DNA of 64,000 nt from Flavobacterium sp. LPB0248 (GTDB lineage: Bacteria > Bacteroidota > Bacteroidia > Flavobacteriales > Flavobacteriaceae): positions 2,046,001 through 2,110,000 of the forward strand of contig NZ_CP058246.1 of NCBI RefSeq assembly GCF_013388355.1. The letters run 5' to 3'. Each line of letters starts with the position of its first letter. Positions within the stretch are counted from its first letter, which is position 1. The translations under genes were made by a program, and so were the position numbers. Shown here one piece after another: positions 53,301 to 61,265 of this stretch. The notes below the pieces were generated by a model. That model had not been told where the DNA came from. It searched no databases and was given only the letters and a program-made list of their open reading frames with translations.

Positions 53301-53882
53301 TTACTCTTTATTTTTTAATGAAGAAGTAATCTCATTCATTCTTTTAACCTTTTCTTCAAAATTACCTTTTAGGGTCTTTCGATATTCATTCAGATTTTCA
53401 ACCATTTGGTTAATATCTTCTGGAATTACTTCCTCAAAAAACTCCCTAAGTCTTTTGGCTGTTGTCGGTGATTTTCCGTTTGTTGAAATGGCAATTTTTA
53501 CATTTCCTTTTGTTACAATTCCGCCTAAATAATAATCACATAAATCTGGCGTATCGGCAATGTTGCAAATCAAATAACGTTTTCTAGCTAAATCGTAAAC
53601 CTTTTTATTTACTTTCAAATCGTCTGTACAGGCAATTACCATGTGACGTTTTTTAAGCATTTTCTTTTTGAACTTTTTTTCCGTCAATTTAATTGAAGGA
53701 TGTTTTTCTGCTAAAACCTTAATTTCTAAATGAAAATCAGGTGCAACTACCTCAACATTAGCATTCGGACTTGATTTTAGCAAGAAAGAAAGCTTTTCCA
53801 GACCTACATTTCCTCCACCTACAATCAGAACATTTAAATTGTGAAGCTTTAGAAATATTGGATATAATTCGTTTTGTTCCAT
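53301..53882 (-). CDS. Precorrin-2 dehydrogenase / sirohydrochlorin ferrochelatase (CysG N-terminal type)
   Basis: 193 residues. The NAD-binding start NVLIVGGGNVGLEKLSFLL and the segments ICNIADTPDLCDYYLGGIV and VKIAISTNGKSPTTAKRLREFFEE match the Met8p/CysG-B family. It oxidises precorrin-2 and inserts iron to give siroheme. The upstream neighbour is cobA, which makes precorrin-2, and upstream of that is the siroheme enzyme sulfite reductase. The spacing to the downstream reductase gene is 97 bp. Confidence 0.92.
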   Translation of the reverse strand: MEQNELYPIFLKLHNLNVLIVGGGNVGLEKLSFLLKSSPNANVEVVAPDFHLEIKVLAEKHPSIKLTEKKFKKKMLKKRHMVIACTDDLKVNKKVYDLARKRYLICNIADTPDLCDYYLGGIVTKGNVKIAISTNGKSPTTAKRLREFFEEVIPEDINQMVENLNEYRKTLKGNFEEKVKRMNEITSSLKNKE

Positions 53883-53955
53883 TTTAATCTTTTTTCATCT
53901 AAACAAAATTAGATGATTTACCAACGAATTGTTCCCAACGGAACATATAATTATT

Positions 53956-54729
53956 TTAATGAATGGTTTCTTTTGATAGAAATTCTTCGTAAAATCCTTT
54001 TAGTTTATTGCTTTCTCTCACAACTTCGCCTAAAACAATAATAGCTGGCGAACCTAATTCTTTTTCTTTTACAACTTCTAAAATTGAATCCACTGTTCCA
54101 ACTCCAACTTTTTCTTCTGTTGTTGTTCCGTTTTGGATGATTGCAACTGGTAAATTTCCTTTATCTTCTTTTTGAAACAAATCGATGATTTGAGGCAATT
54201 TGTGCATTCCCATCAAGATTACCACTGTCGCAGATGATTGTGCTGCCAAAGCTACATCTGAAGATAATTTTCTATCAGAAGTTGTTCCGGTAATCGCCCA
54301 AAAGCTTTCTGAAACGCCTCGCTTTGTAATCGAAATTCCCTGACTTGCAGGAACGGCAACTACCGATGAAATTCCGGGAACTACAATTGTTTCAATTCCG
54401 AAACTTTCAGCAAAATCAATTTCTTCTCCGCCTCTTCCGAAAATAAATGGATCTCCACCTTTTAATCTTACTACGTTTCCGTATGTTAAAGCATTATCCA
54501 CAATCAACTGATTGATTTGATCTTGCGTGTAAGCATGATTTCCGATTCTTTTTCCAACAAAAATCCGAATCGCATTTTTTGGTGCGTAATCCAGAATTTC
54601 TTCGTTGGCCAAAGCATCGTATAAAACCACATTTGCTTCAGCCAATGCCTTTACAGCTTTTAGCGTAAGTAAATCGGGATCGCCCGGGCCTGCACCGACT
54701 AAAGTTATTTTGGGTTTTATATTATGCAT
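53956..54729 (-). CDS. cobA: Uroporphyrinogen-III C-methyltransferase
   Basis: 257 residues, the usual size of monofunctional SUMT. It transfers two methyl groups from SAM to uroporphyrinogen III to form precorrin-2. Motifs visible are LVGAGPGDPDLLTLKA, VVLYDALANEEIL, GNVVRLKGGDPFIFGRGGEE, VVPGISSVVAVPA and VILMGMHKL. The gene overlaps the end of the sulfite reductase gene by 8 bp, so it is translationally linked; its product is needed for the reductase's siroheme. Confidence 0.95.
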   Translation of the reverse strand: MHNIKPKITLVGAGPGDPDLLTLKAVKALAEANVVLYDALANEEILDYAPKNAIRIFVGKRIGNHAYTQDQINQLIVDNALTYGNVVRLKGGDPFIFGRGGEEIDFAESFGIETIVVPGISSVVAVPASQGISITKRGVSESFWAITGTTSDRKLSSDVALAAQSSATVVILMGMHKLPQIIDLFQKEDKGNLPVAIIQNGTTTEEKVGVGTVDSILEVVKEKELGSPAIIVLGEVVRESNKLKGFYEEFLSKETIH

Positions 54730-56812
54730 TTGCTAATTCTTGAGCTCTGAAAGTTTCGATTTTATCAAAGAAAACAGTTGCTTGTGCAATGTAATCTTTA
54801 GCAAAAGCTTCAGATGGTTCATTTTTATTGATTTGGTAAACCAAGTCTTTAAAAGTTGAGTTTAATTCGATTTTGTTCGTGTCAATGAAAACAGTATCAA
54901 ACAAATCTACAATTCCTGCGTGGTGGTTTGTTTTTTGATTTTCTGCCAATAACAACGCTTTTGCACCATTTACAAATCCAGCGTAAGCATGATAAATCGC
55001 ATCTGACCATTTTTTCTCATCGAAAGATTCTTGAGCCAAGATCAATTTCTCTTTAGCTTCAAACAATAATGTCGCCACTAAATCGATCACAACTCCGGCA
55101 CATTCTCCAACTCCAACTGCTTTTACGTAATTGTCTGCGTTACCCCAATCCACAAAATCTGCTTCTGTTAAATTGGTTACATCTGCGTAAGGTTTTAAGA
55201 TTTCGTAGAAATATTTTTCTCCTTTTGTATCATAATAATCAAGGAATTTTTGTCCGCTTCCGTTAGCATCAAAATCATTTAAGATCGTACGCAATGCATC
55301 TGGACCTCTACGGCTAGGCACTTTGATTACTTTATCAGCAAAACGTCCTGCTCCGTTTCCTAATCTTCCTCCTCCTAATAAAACTTGTAAAGCCGGAGCT
55401 ACTAGTTTTCCTGAGTTGATAGACATTCCCTGGAATCCAATTGCAGACATATTGTGTTGTCCGCACGCATTCATACAGCCTGAAATTTTAATTTCGATTT
55501 CGCGGTTGTTTAAATACTGTGGATATTCAGCAGTTAAAACTCTTTCCAATTCTTCTGCAATACCGGTACTACTTGCAATCCCCAAGTTGCAAGTATCAGT
55601 ACCCGGACATGCCGTAATATCTCCAACTGAATTATATCCTAATTGAACAAAGTCAAGTTTAGCTAATTCTTGATAAAAGAAAGGAAGATTCTCTTCTTTT
55701 ACGTGACGTATTACAATATTTTGACGCAATGAAAAACGTAATTCATTTGCTGCGTAATTCTTAATTAAAGCCGCTAATAATCTCGCTTTATCAGTATAAA
55801 AATCTCCTAATAAAACTTTGATTCCGATAGCATAATAACCGTCTTGTTTCTGTTTGATTACATTCGATTTTTTCCACGCTTCATACGCTTTTGTATCTTC
55901 GATTGTAACTTGCGGAACTTCTAATACTGGTTCTGGAATTGGTCCGTCAAAAGCAGTTGTATCAATTTCGTATGTTTCAAAAGCGATAGCTTTTTTCTCT
56001 TTTTCAACCAAATCAAGGAAAACATCTCTTCCCATTTCTTTGATTAAGAATTTCATACGCGCTTTCATTCTTTTAGCACGTTCTCCGTATCTATCAAAAA
56101 TACGAATGATTCCTTCTGCTGTTGGGATGATTTCGTTTACGGGAACAAACTCCGAAAGCAATTCTGCATGTGCTGGCTGAGATCCTAAACCTCCACCAAA
56201 CATGATTTTAAAACCTTTTTGTCCATCTTTGATTTTCGGAATAAATCCTAAATCGTGTAAATAACTCAAAGCAGTATCTTCATCTGAAGACGAGAACGAA
56301 ATTTTGAATTTACGTCCCATTTCCTGACAGATTGGGTTTCTTAACAAATATTGAAAAAGTCCGTGTGCATAAGGCGAAACATCAAATGGTTCGTTTACGT
56401 CAACTCCAGCCAATTCACTTCCTGTAATATTTCTAACTGTATTTCCACAAGCTTCACGAAGCGTAATATCGTCTTTAGCCAAATCTGCCCAAAGTTCTGG
56501 TGTTCGGTCTAAACTCACATAGTGAATCTGGATATCCTGACGTGTTGTAATATGCAAACGCCCTGTAGAATATTCATCAGAAACTTGTGTGATACGCACT
56601 AATTGCTCGCTAGTTACTTTACCATAAGGCAATTTGATACGAATCATTTGAACGCCTTCCTGACGCTGACCGTAGATTCCACGCGCTAAACGAAGACTAC
56701 GAAAACGCTCATCATCAATTTTTCCTCCACGGAATAAGTGAATCTTTTTTTCTAATTCGATAATCTCCTTCTGAACTACCGGATTTTCTATTTCTGTTCT
56801 AAAACTTTCCAT
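54722..56812 (-). CDS. Siroheme sulfite (or nitrite) reductase with C-terminal HEPN-like domain
   Basis: 696 residues. Two nitrite/sulfite reductase half-domains are visible, with HITTRQDIQIHYV and NIVIRHVKEE. The siroheme-4Fe-4S ligands are in CPGTDTCNLG (about residue 402) and SGCMNACGQH (about 442). The core would end near 560; the last 135 residues, from GVGECAGVVIDL through AYAGFVNGAKALLLAENQKT, look like a HEPN helical domain, an extension absent from ordinary CysI or Sir. Its role is not known; the HEPN catalytic R-x4-6-H is not seen. The context of cysD, cysN and cysH favours sulfite, with reduction to sulfide, over nitrite. Confidence 0.9.
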   Translation of the reverse strand: MESFRTEIENPVVQKEIIELEKKIHLFRGGKIDDERFRSLRLARGIYGQRQEGVQMIRIKLPYGKVTSEQLVRITQVSDEYSTGRLHITTRQDIQIHYVSLDRTPELWADLAKDDITLREACGNTVRNITGSELAGVDVNEPFDVSPYAHGLFQYLLRNPICQEMGRKFKISFSSSDEDTALSYLHDLGFIPKIKDGQKGFKIMFGGGLGSQPAHAELLSEFVPVNEIIPTAEGIIRIFDRYGERAKRMKARMKFLIKEMGRDVFLDLVEKEKKAIAFETYEIDTTAFDGPIPEPVLEVPQVTIEDTKAYEAWKKSNVIKQKQDGYYAIGIKVLLGDFYTDKARLLAALIKNYAANELRFSLRQNIVIRHVKEENLPFFYQELAKLDFVQLGYNSVGDITACPGTDTCNLGIASSTGIAEELERVLTAEYPQYLNNREIEIKISGCMNACGQHNMSAIGFQGMSINSGKLVAPALQVLLGGGRLGNGAGRFADKVIKVPSRRGPDALRTILNDFDANGSGQKFLDYYDTKGEKYFYEILKPYADVTNLTEADFVDWGNADNYVKAVGVGECAGVVIDLVATLLFEAKEKLILAQESFDEKKWSDAIYHAYAGFVNGAKALLLAENQKTNHHAGIVDLFDTVFIDTNKIELNSTFKDLVYQINKNEPSEAFAKDYIAQATVFFDKIETFRAQELANA

Positions 56813-56821
56813 TTCTCTTTA

Positions 56822-56895
56822 GTTGTTGGTTGTCAGTTGTTGGTTGTTGGTTTGCTGGCAGATAACTATCAACCAAAAACCATCAACTATCAACT
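56822..56895. repeat. Heptad-phased inverted repeat between cysN and the sulfite reductase gene
   Basis: From 56822 ten consecutive 7-mers can be read: GTTGTTG and GTTGTCA units, a centre of GTTTGCT and GGCAGAT, then AACTATC, AACCAAA and AACCATC units, which complement the first half. The last unit runs into the cysN stop codon (CTA at 56894-56896). It fills nearly the whole spacer. Confidence 0.87.
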
Positions 56896-58138
56896 AGCGA
56901 ATGAATCCTACTCCTGCTGTTGTGTTAGTTGCTGTATCAATTAAGATAAAAGCTCCGTTTGATTTGTTTTCGTTGTATGAATCAAAATATAACGGTTTGC
57001 TTAATTTGATATTAACTTCTCCAATTTCGTTTATTGCTAATTGTGAAGCTTCTGTCGTTCCTGAGTAATCTGTTGCAATTGTATTTTTAATGCTTTCTAC
57101 TTTTGCTAAAACTCTGTTTGTATTGTGCTGTACCAAATATTTAGTTCCCGGAACCAGTTTTTTACTGTCCATCCAGCAAACTGTTGTGGTAATGTCTTTT
57201 TCAATTTTTGGAAGCTCGCTTGATTTTACAATCATATCACCTCTCGTTACATTAATATCATTTTCTAATTCGATTGTAATTGAAGAACCTGCAACAGCTT
57301 CGTCAAATGTTTTATCGAAAAAGTGAATTTTAGATACTTTAGATTCTGTTAAAGAAGGAAGAACTGTTACAGCATCTCCAACTTTAATTGAGTTTCCGTA
57401 TAATTTTCCAGCGTAACCTCTAAAATCGTGGTATTCTTCTGTTTTTGGACGAATAACGGTCTGAACTGGGAAACGTGCTTTTCCTGGCTCATAAACATCA
57501 TGAGAATGTAATCCTTCTAAATGTTCTAAAACAGTTTGTCCATCATACCAAGGCATATTTTCAGATTTATCCACAACGTTTCCTCCATTAATTGCACTTA
57601 ACGGAATGTAACTTACGTTTTGCTCTTTGAAAGTGCTTTTTGCATTTAATGCTTGGAAATCAGCTTTGATTTTATTGAAAACTTCTTCTGAATAATCAAC
57701 CAAATCCATTTTGTTGATGGCAACGATTACTTCTTTTACTCTCAATAAATTATTGATGAAAAAGTGACGGTAAGTCTGCTCGATAACTCCTTTTCTGGCA
57801 TCAATTAAAATGATCGAAACCTGAGAAGTCGAAGCTCCTGTAACCATGTTTCTTGTATATTCTACATGCCCTGGAGTATCGGCGATAATGTAACTTTTCT
57901 TTGCAGTCGAAAAATAAATGTGCGCAACATCAATCGTGATTCCTTGTTCTCTTTCCGCTACTAAACCATCTGTTGCCAAAGAAAAATCAAGATAATCATA
58001 TCCTTTTTGTTTACTGCTTTTTTCGATTGCTTCTATTTTATCAGTCGTCAATGATTTTGTATCGTACAATAATCTTCCGATCAAAGTACTTTTTCCGTCA
58101 TCTACACTTCCTGCTGTTGCTATTTTTAAAACGTCCAT
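56894..58138 (-). CDS. cysN: Sulfate adenylyltransferase subunit 1 (GTPase)
   Basis: 414 residues. GTP-binding motifs are AGSVDDGKSTLIGRLLYD (P-loop), DTPGHVEYTRNM (switch II) and NKMDLVDYSEE (NKxD). A GTPase domain is followed by two elongation-factor-like beta-barrel domains. It activates CysD so that ATP and sulfate give APS. It ends without an APS kinase (CysC) extension, unlike NodQ-type fusions. The stop codon is inside a heptad repeat. Confidence 0.95.
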   Translation of the reverse strand: MDVLKIATAGSVDDGKSTLIGRLLYDTKSLTTDKIEAIEKSSKQKGYDYLDFSLATDGLVAEREQGITIDVAHIYFSTAKKSYIIADTPGHVEYTRNMVTGASTSQVSIILIDARKGVIEQTYRHFFINNLLRVKEVIVAINKMDLVDYSEEVFNKIKADFQALNAKSTFKEQNVSYIPLSAINGGNVVDKSENMPWYDGQTVLEHLEGLHSHDVYEPGKARFPVQTVIRPKTEEYHDFRGYAGKLYGNSIKVGDAVTVLPSLTESKVSKIHFFDKTFDEAVAGSSITIELENDINVTRGDMIVKSSELPKIEKDITTTVCWMDSKKLVPGTKYLVQHNTNRVLAKVESIKNTIATDYSGTTEASQLAINEIGEVNIKLSKPLYFDSYNENKSNGAFILIDTATNTTAGVGFIR

Positions 58139-58151
58139 TCTGTAATATTTT

Positions 58152-58179
58152 GTTTCAGGTTTAAAGTTTCATGTTTTGT
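58152..58179. repeat. GTTTCAG/GTTTAAA heptads upstream of cysN
   Basis: Four 7-mers in register (GTTTCAG, GTTTAAA, GTTTCAT, GTTTTGT), 14 bp from the cysN start. A near-identical set lies upstream of cysD at 59215-59242. Confidence 0.78.
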
Positions 58180-58249
58180 GCGAAACTTAAATCTGTATGT
58201 TTTTGTTTTTTTTGATTTTACTTCTAAAGTTCCGTCCCGAATTGCATTA

Positions 58250-58277
58250 ACAATTAACAATTCATAATTAACAATTA
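58250..58277. repeat. ACAATTA heptads abutting the cysD stop codon
   Basis: ACAATTA, ACAATTC, ATAATTA, ACAATTA in register, ending at the base before the cysD stop (TTA at 58278-58280). Confidence 0.8.
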
Positions 58278-59177
58278 TTAAAAGTATCCTTGTTGTTTTC
58301 TCTTTTCCATTGCAGCTTCAGAACGTTTGTCATCGATTCTGGCTCCTCTTTCAGAAATGGTTGATGATCTGATTTCTCCAACTACTTCTTCGATTGTTGC
58401 TGCGTAAGATTCAACAGCTGCTGTACAGCTCATATCTCCAACGGTTCTGAAGCGAACAATTCTTTCTTCGATTTGTTCGTCTTCTTCTTGGTACACAAAA
58501 GGAGAATGCGACCAGATTAAACCGTCTCTCAAAAAAACTTTTCTTTTATGTGAGAAATAGATTGAAGGAATCTCGATTTTTTCTTTTTCGATATAACTCC
58601 AAACATCTAATTCTGTCCAGTTTGAAATTGGGAAAACACGAACGTTTTGTCCATTTTCAATTTTTCCATTCAAAATATCAAACAATTCAGGTCTTTGATT
58701 TTTTTCGTCCCATTGTCCGAAATCATCACGAACAGAGAAAATACGTTCTTTAGCTCTTGCTTTTTCTTCGTCACGACGAGCGCCTCCAATACAAGCATCA
58801 AACTTAAATTCTTCAATTGCATCTAAAAGCGTTGTTGTCTGTAAACTGTTACGGCTTGAATATTTTCCAGTTTCTTCAACTACTTTTCCTTCATCAATAG
58901 CATCCTGAACATTACGTACGATCAACTCTAAACCTAATTCTTCTACCAATTTATCTCTGAAAGCAATTGTTTCAGGAAAATTGTGTCCCGTATCAACGTG
59001 TAATAGAGGAAACGGAATCTTAGCAGGAAAAAATGCTTTTTGTGCCAAACGCACTAATGTGATAGAATCTTTTCCTCCTGAGAAAAGTAAAACTGGTTTG
59101 TCAAACTGTGAAATTACTTCTCTGAAAATGTATATCGCTTCACTCTCTAAAGCGTTTGTTTTTAATACTGAACTCAT
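58278..59177 (-). CDS. cysD: Sulfate adenylyltransferase subunit 2
   Basis: 299 residues. The PP-loop SGGKDSITLVRLA (about residue 33) of the PAPS-reductase/ATP-sulfurylase superfamily is present, with LLHVDTGHNFPET and the CIGGARRDEEKARAKERIFS segment that are diagnostic of CysD. It catalyses formation of APS from sulfate and ATP with CysN. The start is followed by the usual MSSVLKTNALESEAIYIFREV. It belongs to the sulfur-assimilation run, with heptad repeats on both sides. Confidence 0.95.
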   Translation of the reverse strand: MSSVLKTNALESEAIYIFREVISQFDKPVLLFSGGKDSITLVRLAQKAFFPAKIPFPLLHVDTGHNFPETIAFRDKLVEELGLELIVRNVQDAIDEGKVVEETGKYSSRNSLQTTTLLDAIEEFKFDACIGGARRDEEKARAKERIFSVRDDFGQWDEKNQRPELFDILNGKIENGQNVRVFPISNWTELDVWSYIEKEKIEIPSIYFSHKRKVFLRDGLIWSHSPFVYQEEDEQIEERIVRFRTVGDMSCTAAVESYAATIEEVVGEIRSSTISERGARIDDKRSEAAMEKRKQQGYF

Positions 59178-59214
59178 TGTTTTTTTGTTTGATATTTTTG
59201 TTGTGAAAAATTTT

Positions 59215-59242
59215 GTTTCAGGTTTAAAGTTTCAAGTTACCT
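59215..59242. repeat. GTTTCAG/GTTTAAA heptads upstream of cysD
   Basis: GTTTCAG, GTTTAAA, GTTTCAA, GTTACCT in register. The first three match the heptads at 58152 except for one base. Confidence 0.78.
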
Positions 59243-59260
59243 GATCTAAAATCCCCACTC

Positions 59261-59323
59261 TTTATTCTATAATCTATATTCTATTCTCTAAAGAAGTCTT
59301 GCCTCTTGCTTCTTTATTCTTTC
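59261..59323. repeat. 7-nt-period TTTATTC-type repeat overlapping the cysH 3' end
   Basis: Nine 7-mers from TTTATTC, TATAATC, TATATTC and TATTCTC through GTCTTGC, CTCTTGC and TTCTTTA run past the cysH stop (59314-59316). The last codons of cysH lie in the repeat. Confidence 0.75.
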
Positions 59324-60024
59324 TTAGCACTGTGAAGCCCGCACTCTTTATGGCTTGACTCCCACCACCATCTTCCGGCTCTGATATCTTCACCTGGGAA
59401 AATTGCTCTTGTACAAGGCGCACATCCAATACTTACGAAACCTTGTTTGTGTAAAGCGTTTTGCGGAACATTGTTATCCGACAAATACGTTTCAACTTCT
59501 TCTAAAGTCCATTTTAACAACGGATTGAATTTGATGATTTCGAAGTTTCCATCGTATTCAAACAGATTTAAATCTTGTCTGTTTTCTGATTGTTCTGCTC
59601 TTAAGCCTGTAATCCAAACTGAATTTCCTGCTAAAGCTTTTCTCAACGGAACTACTTTTCGAATAAAACAGCACTCTTTTCTGTTTTCAACTGAATCGTA
59701 AAAGCTATTTGGACCTTTTGTTTTCAGAAGATTTTCTACTGAAGCTGCTTCTGGAAAAAAAACTTCAATTGGTCTTTTATATTTTTTTAATGTTTTATGA
59801 AAAACATCGTAAGTTTCCTGAAATAATCTTCCTGTATCTAAAGTAAAGACGGTAATATCTGTGTTACTTTTTGCAATAAAATCAGTAATTACCTGATCTT
59901 CCTGACCAAAAGATGTCGAAAAAATTACTTTTCCTGGAAATTCTTTTGCTAAAAAAACTAAGGTTTCGTCAAGCGAAAGGTCTTTAGTTTTCTCTAATAA
60001 TTCTTGTACAATAATCGCACTCAT
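59314..60024 (-). CDS. cysH: APS reductase-type (phospho)adenylyl-sulfate reductase
   Basis: 236 residues. PP-loop-like FSTSFGQEDQVI at about residue 37, the Cys pair ECCFIRK (about 120), CAPCTR (about 201) and the catalytic ECGLH (about 229) near the C-terminus are all visible. The CC plus CxxC set binds a 4Fe-4S cluster and marks the APS-reducing type, which takes APS directly, unlike E. coli PAPS reductase. No APS kinase gene is seen in the window, which agrees. Product is sulfite, for the sulfite reductase downstream. It starts 28 bp after the TauE/SafE gene. Confidence 0.93.
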   Translation of the reverse strand: MSAIIVQELLEKTKDLSLDETLVFLAKEFPGKVIFSTSFGQEDQVITDFIAKSNTDITVFTLDTGRLFQETYDVFHKTLKKYKRPIEVFFPEAASVENLLKTKGPNSFYDSVENRKECCFIRKVVPLRKALAGNSVWITGLRAEQSENRQDLNLFEYDGNFEIIKFNPLLKWTLEEVETYLSDNNVPQNALHKQGFVSIGCAPCTRAIFPGEDIRAGRWWWESSHKECGLHSAKKE

Positions 60025-60051
60025 AATTCTTTTCCTTTCTAAAACTATCTT

Positions 60052-60954
60052 TTACAATAATTTAGATAATGTTTTTAAACTCAATAATATAATCAGAATT
60101 CCAACTGCAACCATCATTGGTTTTCTTTTGATTTTATTTACCAAATAAGCTGCTATTGATGCTGAAATAACTCCTCCTAAAATCAATCCGATAATGATCT
60201 GCCAGCCGTGAATTCCCCCAAAAAGCATGAAAGTAATTCCGCTAGCAAACGAAATCGCAAACTCAGCTGCATTTACTGACCCGATAGTATATTTCGGGTT
60301 TCTTCCTCTTCCTAATAATGTTGAAGTTACAATTGGCCCCCAGCCTCCTCCTCCAACAGAATCCATAAAACCTCCAAACACTGCTAATACGCCTAGTTTC
60401 TTAGTTTTCTTTTTTACAACACTTTTTCTAAGAGCCTTTCTGATAATTACAACTGCCAGAATAATCATGTAAACCGCAATAAATGGCTTAATAATATCTC
60501 CGTCAATAACATCTGATAATAAATAAGCCCCTGTAATTGATCCTAAAACTCCCGGAATCAATAAATGTTTGACCAATTTTTTATTGATGTTTCCAAAGCG
60601 ATGGTGCGAAAGCGCCGATGCCCCAGTTGTAAACATCTCTGAAACGTGAACTGCCGTACTACTCAAAACTGGCGAAACTCCATAAGCCAATAAAAATGAC
60701 GTAGAAGTTGCTCCATATCCCATTCCTAAAGCGCCATCTACTAATTGTGCAAAAACACCAATTAAGAAAAACACTAAAAGGTTTTCATCAAATCCCTGAA
60801 CGAAACCATCCCATGAAAATTCAGCGTGATGATTATAAATTAATGTAACTGCCAAACCTAACAACAAAACAACGGGTATCACTACCCACAATTTTTCCTT
60901 TAATAAAGAATCAGACTTTACTATAGTGTTTTCTAACTTAAGTTCATTTTCCAT
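60052..60954 (-). CDS. TauE/SafE family (TSUP) permease, first gene of the sulfur operon
   Basis: 300 residues with about eight or nine membrane helices. The family's glycine-rich repeats are clear: VDGALGMGYGATSTSFLLAYG and FMDSVGGGGWGPIVTSTLL. A 30-residue charged N-terminal extension precedes the first helix. TSUP members move sulfite, sulfonates or related sulfur anions; position directly ahead of cysH suggests sulfate or sulfite handling (inference). It is divergent from a second TSUP gene at 61266, with a 311-bp control region between them. Confidence 0.88.
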   Translation of the reverse strand: MENELKLENTIVKSDSLLKEKLWVVIPVVLLLGLAVTLIYNHHAEFSWDGFVQGFDENLLVFFLIGVFAQLVDGALGMGYGATSTSFLLAYGVSPVLSSTAVHVSEMFTTGASALSHHRFGNINKKLVKHLLIPGVLGSITGAYLLSDVIDGDIIKPFIAVYMIILAVVIIRKALRKSVVKKKTKKLGVLAVFGGFMDSVGGGGWGPIVTSTLLGRGRNPKYTIGSVNAAEFAISFASGITFMLFGGIHGWQIIIGLILGGVISASIAAYLVNKIKRKPMMVAVGILIILLSLKTLSKLL

Positions 60955-61017
60955 ATTTCTAAGAATGTTTTTTATTCTTAAAAATCCATTACCCTATCGG
61001 CTTAGTAGATTACTTTG

Positions 61018-61046
61018 CAAAAGTACTATATATTTCGAAATATCAA
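61018..61046 (-). promoter_or_regulatory. Promoter of the sulfur-assimilation operon
   Basis: On the minus strand TTG (61046-61044), 18 bp, then TACTTTTG (61025-61018) matches the Bacteroidota promoter consensus. The start codon at 60954 would lie about 55 nt downstream of initiation. Confidence 0.72.
61030..61043. promoter_or_regulatory. Palindrome ATATTTCGAAATAT between -33 and -7, candidate operator
   Basis: A perfect 14-bp palindrome fills the spacer of the sulfur-operon promoter. A repressor dimer bound here would block RNA polymerase. The Rrf2-type gene at 62119 is a natural candidate, by position only. Confidence 0.5.
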
Positions 61047-61174
61047 AACAATATATTTACTTTTTTACACAAGCTATCATCTTATAAACCAAGATAAAAG
61101 ACATTTAAAAAAGAATTAGTGATTATTTTAACAAATTAAATGTTGCCACTTATTATTTTAACAACACATTCAAA

Positions 61175-61191
61175 TTTTGTGATTCACAAAA
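61175..61191. promoter_or_regulatory. Dyad TTTTGTGA-T-TCACAAAA upstream of the second TSUP gene
   Basis: Perfect 8-bp arms around one base, 75 bp before the start codon at 61266. It resembles a compact Crp-like half-site pair (TGTGA and TCACA) but with 1 bp rather than 6 bp between. Confidence 0.4.
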
Positions 61192-61265
61192 ATACACATT
61201 TAATCTCTACAAAATCTATAGGATAATTATAAAATTGTTTTTACTTTAGCGGCAAATATTTTTTC

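Larger units (their letters stand above)
60955..61265. other. Divergent control region between the two TSUP genes
   Basis: 311 bp, very AT-rich. It contains a good minus-strand promoter with an internal palindrome (61018-61046) and a second dyad (61175-61191), both listed separately. No gene is seen. Confidence 0.65.

Noticed and set aside
56822..59323. CRISPR-like array suspected from the regular short repeats
   Set aside because: The repeats are 7 nt, contiguous, without unique spacers, differ from spacer to spacer, and no cas genes are present.
61175..61191. A classical Crp binding site
   Set aside because: The half-sites TGTGA and TCACA are separated by 1 bp instead of 6, so only a generic dyad was recorded.
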